Positions 47,333-54,486 of a stretch of DNA of 64,000 bases are shown piece by piece (the first letter of the stretch is position 1; the number at the start of each line of letters is the position of its first letter). The notes below the pieces were generated by a model. The model saw nothing but the letters and a program-made list of their open reading frames with translations. It did not search any database and was not told the DNA's origin. This stretch comes from Desulfurivibrio sp044068625 (lineage in GTDB: Bacteria; Desulfobacterota; Desulfobulbia; Desulfobulbales; Desulfurivibrionaceae). A program made the translations under genes and the position numbers. The stretch covers positions 1 to 64,000 of the forward strand of contig NZ_JBIPKH010000016.1 in assembly GCF_044068625.1 (NCBI RefSeq), written 5' to 3'.

Positions 47333-47432
47333 GCCGGGGAAAAAGCGTAGGGAAGTCGGCAGCCAAGCTCGCCGGCTGCGGTGACAAACCGCCAAAAGAG
47401 CCGCCCAAGACAACGACTTTGGGGACCGTCAC
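47325..47432 (-). pseudogene. 5' remnant of an FAD-dependent oxidoreductase gene
   Basis: The GTG start overlaps the stop of the upstream gene (GTGA), as in a coupled operon. It encodes VTVPKVVVLGGSFGGL, the start of an FAD/NAD(P)-binding Rossmann fold typical of sulfide:quinone oxidoreductase and NDH-2-like enzymes. After about 16 residues the sequence loses all similarity and stops at codon 36. The rest of the gene has been deleted or replaced, apparently between here and the SelW gene. The enzyme class is inferred from this short segment only. Confidence 0.6.
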
Positions 47433-47872
47433 TCCGCCCGCTGCCGTTTGGCCAGCAGAAAGGCGGCACCACTGGCCGACAGGCCCAGGGCATCGGCCAA
47501 GGTGGGGACATCGCTGCCCGGATGCTGCTGCAAAAAGGCCGCCGCCTCCTCTTCCAGCTCGTCGAGCCAACTTTCAAAAAGCTTAAGGATGCCGGGTTCC
47601 ACCACCGCCTGCAACTGTTTGGAACGGGCCACCTTGTGAACCAGACTCTGACACATGTTGGTTGGATCGACACCTTCGTCCAGGCAACGAGCCAGTCAGA
47701 GGTTGACCATCCCCACCAGCTTGTCCTCCCCATTGTCTCCCAGGAAACGGGCCAGCCATTGTTGTCGCTCGTCATCGTCCAGATGGGCCATGGCCTCCCG
47801 CACCGCCGGCAACAGGGCGTGGAGAATTTCCCTGGGCTCCAGATCGGCCAACAGTTTTGTCAGCTCCCACAT
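47429..47872 (-). CDS. Unknown small protein with in-frame TGA, candidate new selenoprotein
   Basis: With TGA read through, 147 residues: MWELTKLLADLEPREILHAL at the start, Sec at residue 59 (47696-47698) in MVNLULARCLDEG, then a helical C-terminal half ending LLAKRQRAE. U59 and Cys63 form a UxxxC pair; a further Cys lies in TNMCQSL. The TGA is followed by a stem-loop at 47667-47690 (loop GGACGA starting at nt 15). Coding character continues unbroken on both sides. No family recognised. It follows the ArsR gene by 13 bases and overlaps the FAD-oxidoreductase remnant, so it belongs to the sulfur operon. Confidence 0.72.
47667..47690 (-). promoter_or_regulatory. SECIS-like hairpin of the unknown TGA gene
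   Basis: The stem TGCCT/AGGTG (two G-U pairs) is extended past one mismatch by TCG/CGA; loop GGACGA. It is weaker than the other three but has the GG-first loop at the right distance. Confidence 0.5.
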
Positions 47873-47885
47873 AAACCAAGACCCC

Positions 47886-48230
47886 CTAATAAGAATTACG
47901 CCGGGCCAGCAACTCTCCGGCCAGGACGCTCAACTCTGCCAACAACCCAGCCAAACGGGGATCGGCCAGGCGGCAGTAGACAAAAGGCCCGCGCCGCTCG
48001 ACACTGACCAGCAGCGCTCGTCGCAACTCTTTCAAATGATGCGACACCAGGGGCTGAGAAATGCCCAGCTCTTCCACCAGGCGGGAAACCGGTTTTTCAG
48101 TGCCGACCAGGGCGCGCATAATCTTCAGCCGATTTTCGTCTGCCAGCCCTTTGAGCAGCACCACCAGATCCGCCGGGGTCACCGTCGCGGCTTCAGCGTT
48201 TTGGTTGTGATTAAAATTGCTCTTTTTCAC
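47886..48230 (-). CDS. ArsR/SmtB-family transcriptional regulator
   Basis: A 114-residue winged-helix repressor: LLKGLADENRLKIMRALVG, recognition helix ISQPLVSHHLKELRRA, and wing VERRGPFVYCRL. The usual metal motif ELCVCDL is absent (here EKPVSRLVEEL) and only one Cys is present, so it does not look like a metal sensor; a redox or sulfur sensor is possible. GTG at 48230 has a GGGAG site; GTG at 48269 would add 13 residues. It probably controls its own gene line through the 13-bp motif at 49901 and 51187. Confidence 0.85.
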   Translation of the reverse strand: MKKSNFNHNQNAEAATVTPADLVVLLKGLADENRLKIMRALVGTEKPVSRLVEELGISQPLVSHHLKELRRALLVSVERRGPFVYCRLADPRLAGLLAELSVLAGELLARRNSY

Positions 48231-48379
48231 CGGCCCATGCTCCCGGTTGTAATTTGCCGCCAACCCCACCCCGTCCTACGAACCGCTACCGGCCAACGTT
48301 AACTGAATCACCCCCACCTGGCCAGGAAAAAGCGCTCCGGGCCGGGAGGGGGTGACGGCGTTGCGAAGGACGGGATAAT

Positions 48380-49486
48380 TCAAGCCCGGCGGTACTTGAG
48401 CAGAACCAGAGCGTAAACGATGACCATCGCCACGATGGAGAGATAGTTGACCGCCAGCAGCAGAGGATGGGCGAAGTATGTACCGTAGAGGTAACCTCCC
48501 AGAACCTGGGAGCCGACCAAGGCTCAGACCACGCCCCACTGGGCCGGTGAGTATTTCTGCCGGCCGAAGGCGCGGAAATAGTCCCAAAGCAGGTAAACAC
48601 CGAAGAGACCCCAGGCCACGGCGGCGGCGTAGGCGAAATTGAGCAGCAGAAAAGAGGAGGGCTCGGCCGCAAAACCGAAATGGTTCCGCAGGTAGGCCAT
48701 GATTCTGAAGAGACTGATACCGAAGAGGCAAAGGATGGGAACGACCAGAAAAAAAGCCGGCAGGATCGGAGCACCGGGTAGCCTTTCAGCCTGGAGCTGA
48801 CCGTAAAGCAGCAGCACGATTTTGACGGCGAAGATAAACAGGCCGGCGCCGATGGTGAAAAAAGCGGCAAAGGCCGCCGCCGCGGCCACCACCGGATCGG
48901 TGGCGATGGCGGCAATGCCGCTGCCGGTGAGACTGACCAGGCCGAAGGCGAAAATGTCCAACAACCAGGCAAAGTTGAGTTTGCTCGGATCCAGCGGCCT
49001 GGTCAGCCAGATTTTAAGCACCTTGGCTTCAAATCCCAACAGGGCCAGCCAAAGCATAACGAAGAAGAAAAGCGACGGCACCATCAACCCCTGCAGGGTT
49101 GCCGCCATTCCCGGCACGAAGAAGGCCAGCGGCCCCCAAACCACATTGGCAGTCATGGACAGCGAAGCTATGGGCGAAAAGATGGCGATATGGCTTTTGG
49201 GGTCATTGATAAAGCCGCTGAACTGCTCACCATTGGCCAGCATCCCAATTAACCCCTTGAGATAAAGGAGGGTAAGCAGCAGGTGAATAACCACAAAGAG
49301 CAGCATCACCCCTACCAGCGGCCCGTAAAAAACGGTCTCCGGTAGACTCAGTTGGCCCCACGGCATGGACGCCAGGGTAATCAGGCCATTTCCATGGGGA
49401 ACTGCAAAATTCAGTAACACGAAGGGCATCAGGGCCGCTCCGCCGGCCGCCACTGAAATCTGGAACTGCAGGGGGGAAAATTTCAT
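48380..49486 (-). CDS. Ten-helix membrane protein with in-frame TGA (selenoprotein permease)
   Basis: Read through TGA this is a 368-residue protein with about ten transmembrane helices. TGA is codon 321 (48524-48526), in SPAQWGVVU followed by ALVGSQVLGGYLYGTYF, so Sec sits at the membrane edge before helix 9. Termination at TGA would remove the last two helices, while hydrophobic helices continue for 47 residues to the next stop. A clean SECIS-like hairpin follows. Size and topology resemble TehA/SLAC1-type anion channels, but this is tentative. Context suggests transport of a sulfur or selenium anion. An AAGGA site precedes the ATG; the DsrE-like gene lies 24 bases upstream. Confidence 0.82.
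48496..48512 (-). promoter_or_regulatory. SECIS-like hairpin of the permease gene
   Basis: Minus-strand CTCCCA, loop GGTTC, TGGGAG: six perfect pairs, loop starting 18 nt after the TGA, almost the same spacing as E. coli fdhF. Confidence 0.8.
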
Positions 49487-49510
49487 CGCTTTTCCTTCAC
49501 TTTCTTGGGG

Positions 49511-49831
49511 TTAAAAGGTCAGTACTTTTTCACTTTCGGCGACCAGCTCGTAAAGGTCAGTCATCATACCCAGGGGACAGGAGGCGGATCCCGCTTGACC
49601 GCGGGATTTGATGCAGGTGCCTCAGACCAGGAAATTGCCCCCCAGATTATCAAACTCGGCCAACTGGCCGGCAATGTCGAACTGATCGCTGCTGATCCGT
49701 TCATACTCGACCCCCCGGCCCAGCATGAACATGCTGACCTCTTTGCCCTTTTTCAGGCTGGCATTGGCCAGCCGAGTAGCATTGAACACCGTTTCGGGGT
49801 CGTTGGTGGAGATGACATAGAGCCAACCCAT
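49511..49831 (-). CDS. DsrE-like sulfur carrier selenoprotein, in-frame TGA
   Basis: Read through TGA this gives 106 residues of the DsrE/TusD fold: GWLYVISTNDPETVFNATRL, VSMFMLGRGVEYERI, then FLVU at Sec70 (49622-49624), followed by GTCIKSRGQ, ASCPLGMMTDLYELV and a final KVLTF. In ordinary homologues the position is the active Cys of a CGxC motif, so this is a Cys-to-Sec change forming U-G-T-C. A 7-bp hairpin with loop GGTCAA follows. GGGAGG lies 8 bases before the ATG. It probably carries sulfane sulfur in the cytoplasm for the membrane protein encoded next. Confidence 0.92.
49588..49607 (-). promoter_or_regulatory. SECIS-like hairpin of the DsrE-like gene
   Basis: ATCCCGC, loop GGTCAA, GCGGGAT: seven perfect pairs, loop starting 22 nt after the TGA, the same distance as in the SelW gene. 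Confidence 0.87.
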
Positions 49832-49900
49832 AATGATTACCTCCCTGTGGATTTATGCTGTCGCCACCCCCTACGGGCAACGATCTGGACCTAACATCAA

Positions 49901-49932
49901 CACTTATAAATATCAACAGGCTTCAATGTCAA
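49901..49932 (-). promoter_or_regulatory. Promoter and putative ArsR operator of the dsrE-like gene line
   Basis: On the minus strand TTGACA (49927-49932), 17-base spacer, TTATAA (49904-49909). The -10 is embedded in the motif CACTTATAAATAT (plus strand 49901-49913), which recurs with one change upstream of the rhodanese gene. Confidence 0.7.
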
Positions 49933-49941
49933 GGAGGAAAA

Positions 49942-51075
49942 TCAATAACCACCGGCCATGGGCACCCGTGGCAACCGCTTCACGCCGGGATCCTGTACCA
50001 GCGGCAGGCGGGGGTTGTTGCCCCAGATAATCCAACTGTCGTGATAGACCGCCGGGTCGGCAAAACCCAGCACACGCAGGACAAAGTAGGACATCGAGGC
50101 CCGGTTGGCGATATAGCAGTAGACGATGGTCCGCCTCTGACGATCCAGGCCGCCATACATCGCGGCAAGTTCGGCAATGGGCTTGAGCCGCAAGCTCTCG
50201 AAATCGGCAAACTGTTGCCAGTGGGGCACATTGACTTCGGTGTGGGGAATGCGGCCGGTACGGATTACGGCGTCGAACAAAAAATGGCCCGGCGGGGCCG
50301 GCTGAGCGCCGGAATGCTCCACATCCAACCGCACGTCCACCAACTGGGGAAGCTGGAACTGGTGGGGATCAACCCCGATATCCCCCAGGTAGGAGGGGTT
50401 GAAGCGGGCCAAACGCAGAATTTCCGCCTCACGGGCAATCACTCCCGGTCGCAAGCGGGCCCGGAAATCTGAGGGGGGTAACTGGCTCTCCGTCCGCTCC
50501 AACGGCAGGCGGTGGGCCCACCAGTTTTCAATCCCGCCGTCCATGACCCGGACATCCCGGTGGCCAAGATATTCAAGCATGACAAAGGGGACAAAGGTGT
50601 AGCCCGGCAGGGTATCCTCATGGTCACTGTAGAGAACCACGGTGTGCTCGTGGCTTACCCCGGCCTCGGCGAAAACCCGCTCCATCTCCGCCACCGGCCG
50701 CGGCTCCAGGTGTTCAATCAGCCTGCCCCGCTTGGGATCCACCTTCTCGTCGCCATAAAAGGGAATATGACGATCTTCACGCAGCATTTCATGGCCCCGT
50801 CCGCCCAGGTGGATGGCTCCGGGCACATGCCCTGCCAGATAGGCTTGTCGGTCCCGCAGGTCGATGACCAACCAGTGATCCCGGTTCTCCCAGACCTCGG
50901 CAGGTGTGACCAGCAGGTGGGGATTACTTCCGGCGGGAACCACCATGCCGTTCCCCGCCCAGGCCATCCCGGCTTCCAGTGGGGCCAACACTACGGCCAA
51001 CAGCAAGATCACTTCAAGCGTCCACCCGAGACCGCTCCCACCCTCGATAATACGCGTAAAAATTTTAATGTTCAT
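49942..51075 (-). CDS. Exported double-domain rhodanese (sulfurtransferase)
   Basis: A 377-residue thiosulfate/3-mercaptopyruvate sulfurtransferase-like protein. The N-terminal segment (LEVILLLAVVLAPLEAGMAWA) is a signal sequence, so it acts in the periplasm. Domain 1 (about 50-190) lacks an active Cys (VVLYSDHEDTL); domain 2 carries IVYCYIANRAS with the catalytic Cys in the CxxxxR loop. The ATG at 51075 is preceded by GGAGGA; an extension to 51174 would lie over the promoter. It likely supplies sulfane sulfur to the DsrE-permease pair downstream, inferred from the shared direction and operator motif. Confidence 0.88.
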   Translation of the reverse strand: MNIKIFTRIIEGGSGLGWTLEVILLLAVVLAPLEAGMAWAGNGMVVPAGSNPHLLVTPAEVWENRDHWLVIDLRDRQAYLAGHVPGAIHLGGRGHEMLREDRHIPFYGDEKVDPKRGRLIEHLEPRPVAEMERVFAEAGVSHEHTVVLYSDHEDTLPGYTFVPFVMLEYLGHRDVRVMDGGIENWWAHRLPLERTESQLPPSDFRARLRPGVIAREAEILRLARFNPSYLGDIGVDPHQFQLPQLVDVRLDVEHSGAQPAPPGHFLFDAVIRTGRIPHTEVNVPHWQQFADFESLRLKPIAELAAMYGGLDRQRRTIVYCYIANRASMSYFVLRVLGFADPAVYHDSWIIWGNNPRLPLVQDPGVKRLPRVPMAGGY

Positions 51076-51186
51076 GGCCCGTCCTCCATCGGCTTGGGTT
51101 AACCTGTTAATCGCCCGCCTCCAAATCTGCGGCCGCTTGCTTGCCCGTTTACCCACTGTTGCCAGCTCCGGCAACCGTCCACGCCA

Positions 51187-51228
51187 CAGTTATAAATATA
51201 CATACATATAAAGAATGGTACATGTCAA
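51187..51228 (-). promoter_or_regulatory. Rhodanese promoter with putative ArsR operator
   Basis: Minus-strand TTGACA (51223-51228) precedes a TATGTA-like -10 at 18-base spacing (51199-51204). Immediately downstream is CAGTTATAAATAT (plus strand 51187-51199), matching the dsrE-like promoter motif in 12 of 13 positions. Confidence 0.6.
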
Positions 51229-51313
51229 GAAAAAAGTGGGCCATGGAATCGGGTTGCCAGTTTGCTCTGAAACAACTCGGAACGTTCGCCGGCAAAACAT
51301 CCAAAAACACCTC

Positions 51314-51342
51314 TTGACAGGGGGATAAACCTCTCGTATAAG
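51314..51342 (+). promoter_or_regulatory. Sigma-70 promoter of the SET-domain gene
   Basis: TTGACA (51314-51319), exactly 17 bases, TATAAG (51337-51342). It is one of the best promoter matches in the window. Confidence 0.8.
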
Positions 51343-51360
51343 GTCCAAGCACAAGCCGTA

Positions 51361-51374
51361 CCCCCCCCCCCCCC
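51361..51374 (+). repeat. Fourteen-C homopolymer tract
   Basis: An uninterrupted run of 14 C lies about 12 bases after the expected transcription start of the SET-domain gene and 65 bases before its ATG. Such tracts change length by slipped-strand pairing. It could also be miscounted in the assembly. Confidence 0.85.
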
Positions 51375-51439
51375 GCAAGGCCACCTCCGGCCGCGTGCGG
51401 GGACTTAAAACAAGCCCCATATGAGGTCGCCTCACGGCC

Positions 51440-52041
51440 ATGCTCCACCCGGACACTGAAGTTCGTTTTGTCAATCAACTGGTCGGCCACGGAGTTTTTG
51501 CCACCCGCCCCATTCCCGCCGGCACGGTGGTCTGGGCCCTGGATCGCTTCGACCGGGTTTTGCGGGAGGAGGAGGTGCGGGCCTACGAGCCGATCTACCA
51601 GGAGATCCTGGAAAATACTGTTTCCGCGACCGGCAGGGACGCTGGGTTTTCTGCTGGGACAACACCCGTTACATCAACCATAGCTTCCGCCCAACCTGCA
51701 TCGCCACCCCCTATCAGCTGGAGATCGCGGTGGTCGATATCGCCGCCGGCCAGGAGATCACCAACGATTACGGCTTTTTCAATATCATCGAACCTTTTGA
51801 CTGCCTGCCCGAGGCCGGCTGCTCCCGGACCCGGGTAATGCCCGATGATCTCCTGCGCTGCGCCCCCGAATGGGATCGACTCCTGGCGGCGGCCTACGCC
51901 CGTTTCGACCAGGTAACTCAGCCCCTGGCCCCGGTGATCAAGCCCGAGCATCTGGCCTCCCTAAACCTTATCGCCCGCGGCGAAGCCCCCCCGGCCTCCA
52001 TCCTGACCTGCTACTTTGATCCGACCACAACCCATGCTTGA
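51440..52041 (+). pseudogene. SET-domain protein, frameshifted
   Basis: The first frame gives an intact N-terminal SET start (FVNQLVGHGVFATRPIPAGT) to residue 58, then switches frame at GAAAATAC (51611-51618). The second frame resumes with YCFRDRQGRWVFCWDNTRYI, NHSFRPTC and AGQEITNDYGFF, the SET cofactor and substrate motifs. Adding one A to the A-run restores a protein of about 200 residues. This is a one-base deletion, either real or a sequencing error. SET proteins methylate lysines; bacterial targets are mostly unknown. It overlaps the following gene by 8 bases. Confidence 0.8.
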
Positions 52042-52528
52042 ATTTCAGCCCCTCTCCGCCGCCAACTTCTCCCAGTACCAGGAAGATATTCTCCGCTCGG
52101 AAGAGCTCTTTCCCGCAGCAATCCGAGAAACCGGCGAGGATTATCTGGCCGCCCTCGGCCAACAGGCGGCCCTGGGCCTGGTTGCCCACCGACAGGGCAG
52201 CTATGTGGGCAACGTGGTGGGCTTCAGCCCCGACGCCGAACAGCAGGACCAGCTGCGATTGCCCCATCTGGCCCCCGGGACCGCCGACCTGCTCTATCTG
52301 TTCAATATCGTAACTATGCCCCAATTTCAGGGCCTGGGCTACGGCCGACAACTTTTAAACGAGTTCTGCCTCCCGGCCCGCCAGGCCGGGTTCGCCCGAA
52401 TTAGCGGCCATTTCCGCGGCAATGGCTCGCTTAAAAATTTCACCGCCCTGGGGGGCCGCCCCCTGGCCACCTGCCCCAACTGATTCACCACCGGCGAATG
52501 CTACACCTACTGCGAACTGGATTTGTAG
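52034..52528 (+). CDS. GNAT-family acetyltransferase with in-frame TGA near the C-terminus
   Basis: 150 codons to a TGA at 52481-52483, then 14 more sense codons (FTTGECYTYCELDL) to TAG at 52526. The body has an acetyl-CoA loop (MPQFQGLGYGRQLLNEF). The continuation past the TGA looks coding: GNAT proteins of this kind often end in a motif like NWFGTGE, so TGA stands where Trp is usual (ATCPN, TGA, FTTGE). No GG-loop hairpin follows, so a Trp-to-stop mutation is more likely than Sec. The ATG at 52034 overlaps the SET stop. Confidence 0.7.
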
Positions 52529-52703
52529 ACCCTCCAGTAAACAACCCAGCCCTCGCGCTCTCTTTCTCACCATCCCTGGTGTTATTTTAAGTAATTTATA
52601 GTTATTGTTGGTCGATGGTGGCCAGGCTGGCAAAACCGATTGACCCACAACCACCGCCAAGGTAGTAAACAACAGTTGCTGTTTTCTTAACAGGGAGGAT
52701 GCC

Positions 52704-53627
52704 TTGAAAAATTTGCTCTCCACCAAGGAGGTGGCCCAACTGCTCAGTGTCAACGAGAAGATGGTCTACCTGCTGATTGCCGAAAAGGGGCTGCCCGCCA
52801 CCAAGGTTACCGGCAAATGGCTTTTTCCCCGCCATCTGGTGGAACGCTGGATCGAAAACTCCACCCAGAATTTCCCGGCCGCGACCGCCCCCCTGCCCCC
52901 CTACCATGGCCTGCTGATCATGGCCGGCAGCGACGATCCCCTGCTGGAGCAAACCCTCAATCTATTCAATCGTTCCCACCCCGGACAATTGGCGGTTTAC
53001 GGTAATGTGGGCAGCTTTGGCGGCCTCCGGGCCCTGCGGGATAATCTTTGCCATCTGGCTTCCAGCCACCTCCTGCAGGAGGAGGATGGGGATTTCAACT
53101 TCCAGTTTGCCGCCGAGGAGCTGCCTTCCCCCCCGGCGGTAATCAATTTCTGTTTTCGGGAGCAAGGGTTGTTGCTGGCCAAGGGGAATCCCCTGGCCAT
53201 CGGATCGGTGGCCGATCTGGCCCGCAAAAAGGCGCGGGTGGTCAATCGGCCGCTGAGTACCGGCACCCGCCTGCTCTTTGAACAGCGGCTGCACCAGGCG
53301 GGAGTGCCGGGCAAAAAACTGACCGGCTATGACCGTGAGGTGGCCCGCCATCTGGATGTGGGCCTGGAAATTCTGGCCGGCCGCGCCGATGCCGGACCGG
53401 CCATCCGGGCGGTGGCCGCCCTGTTGGGGCTCGACTTTCTGCCCCTGGGCCGAGAGCGCTTCGACCTGCTCATTGCCCGCGAACGTTTTTTCGACAAAGG
53501 GGTACAACTGTTCCTTGGCCTACTCCACGAGCCGCCCTTCCGGCAGCTGGCCCAGGGACTGGCAGGATATGACGTCAGCCAGAGCGGGCGCACCATTTTC
53601 CCACAAGAAGCGACAGATAACCCATAA
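52704..53627 (+). CDS. Helix-turn-helix regulator with solute-binding-like domain, probable tungstate/molybdate regulator
   Basis: 307 residues. Residues 3-55 form an excisionase/MerR-like HTH (STKEVAQLLSVNEKMVYLLI). Residues 70-300 resemble a periplasmic-binding-protein fold of the PBP-like regulator type (LLIMAGSDDPLLEQTL; STGTRLLFEQRL; ILAGRADAGPAIRAVA). A TTG start is chosen because AGGGAGG lies 6 bases before it and no in-frame ATG is available. It lies 16 bases before tupA, so control of tungstate uptake is inferred. Confidence 0.82.
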   Translation: MKNLLSTKEVAQLLSVNEKMVYLLIAEKGLPATKVTGKWLFPRHLVERWIENSTQNFPAATAPLPPYHGLLIMAGSDDPLLEQTLNLFNRSHPGQLAVYGNVGSFGGLRALRDNLCHLASSHLLQEEDGDFNFQFAAEELPSPPAVINFCFREQGLLLAKGNPLAIGSVADLARKKARVVNRPLSTGTRLLFEQRLHQAGVPGKKLTGYDREVARHLDVGLEILAGRADAGPAIRAVAALLGLDFLPLGRERFDLLIARERFFDKGVQLFLGLLHEPPFRQLAQGLAGYDVSQSGRTIFPQEATDNP

Positions 53628-53643
53628 ACCAAGGAGAATGAAA

Positions 53644-54486
53644 ATGAAAAAGTGGTTGGCGAGCGCAATCTGCGCCGGAATGCTGGTGACCGCCGGGCCG
53701 GCTTTGGCCGGGGAAAAGGTGATCACCATGAGTACCACCACCAGCACCGAGGCCTCGGGCCTGCTGGCCTACCTGTTACCTGAATTCACCGCGGAAAGCG
53801 GGATCAGTGTCCGGGTGATGGCCAAGGGCACCGGGGCGGCTCTGCGGGACGGGATGGACGGCAATGCCGACCTGGTGTTTGTCCATGACCTGGCTCGGGA
53901 AGAGCAGTTCGTGGCCCAGGGCCATGGCACCAAACGTTACCATGTGATGTATAACGATTTCATCATTGTCGGACCCGCCGCCGATCCGGCCGGCATCAAG
54001 GATGCTGCCGACCCGGCCACGGCCATGCGCCGAATCGCCGCAACTCGCAGCCCCTTTGTCTCCCGGGGTGACGACAGCGGCACCCATGCCCGGGAGAAGC
54101 AGCTCTGGCGGGCCAGCGGTCTTAAGCTCACCCCGGCCGACGCGCCCCGGGACGGCGAGGGCTGGTACCTCTCCATCGGCCAGGGCATGGGTGCGGCCCT
54201 GATTGTCGCCCAGGAGAAAAATGGTTATCTCCTGGCCGATCGCGGCACCTATCTCCATTACAAATTCGGCCGCAGCGAACCCTATGAGCTGGAGATCATT
54301 TATGAGGGCGGCGATCTGCTCAGAAACCCCTATGGGGTGATCCCGGTCAACCCGGCCAAGCATCCCCATGTAAAGTTTGAGCTGGCCGACACCCTGGCCC
54401 GCTGGCTGGTTTCCCCCGAGGGCCAGCAAGCGATTGGCGCCTATCAGCTCCACGGTAAACCGTTGTTTTTTCCGGACGCCAAGTAG
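53644..54486 (+). CDS. tupA: Tungstate ABC transporter, substrate-binding protein
   Basis: A 280-residue periplasmic binding protein with signal peptide (LASAICAGMLVTAGPALA) and the TupA signature STTTSTEASGLL, which forms part of the oxyanion pocket. RGDDSGTHAREKQLW is also typical. Two ATG codons lie 6 bases apart; the second (53644) has better AAGGAG spacing. Tungstate supplies formate dehydrogenases and aldehyde oxidoreductases in this kind of organism. Confidence 0.93.
   Translation: MKKWLASAICAGMLVTAGPALAGEKVITMSTTTSTEASGLLAYLLPEFTAESGISVRVMAKGTGAALRDGMDGNADLVFVHDLAREEQFVAQGHGTKRYHVMYNDFIIVGPAADPAGIKDAADPATAMRRIAATRSPFVSRGDDSGTHAREKQLWRASGLKLTPADAPRDGEGWYLSIGQGMGAALIVAQEKNGYLLADRGTYLHYKFGRSEPYELEIIYEGGDLLRNPYGVIPVNPAKHPHVKFELADTLARWLVSPEGQQAIGAYQLHGKPLFFPDAK

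Larger units (their letters stand above)
51076..51439. other. Divergent regulatory region with promoters on both strands
   Basis: 364 bp between the rhodanese gene and the SET-domain gene. It holds a minus-strand promoter with a putative operator, a plus-strand sigma-70 promoter and a 14-C tract, each listed separately. No open frame of coding character. Confidence 0.8.

Noticed and set aside
47269..47775. A 168-codon minus-strand frame over the unknown TGA gene
   Set aside because: It runs in another frame of the same strand, is Trp/Arg/Ser-rich, and competes with the TGA-containing frame that has normal protein character and operon spacing.
52481..52483. TGA in the acetyltransferase gene as a fifth selenocysteine codon
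   Set aside because: No hairpin with a GG loop is found at the usual distance, and the expected residue is Trp. A nonsense mutation or sequencing error is more likely.
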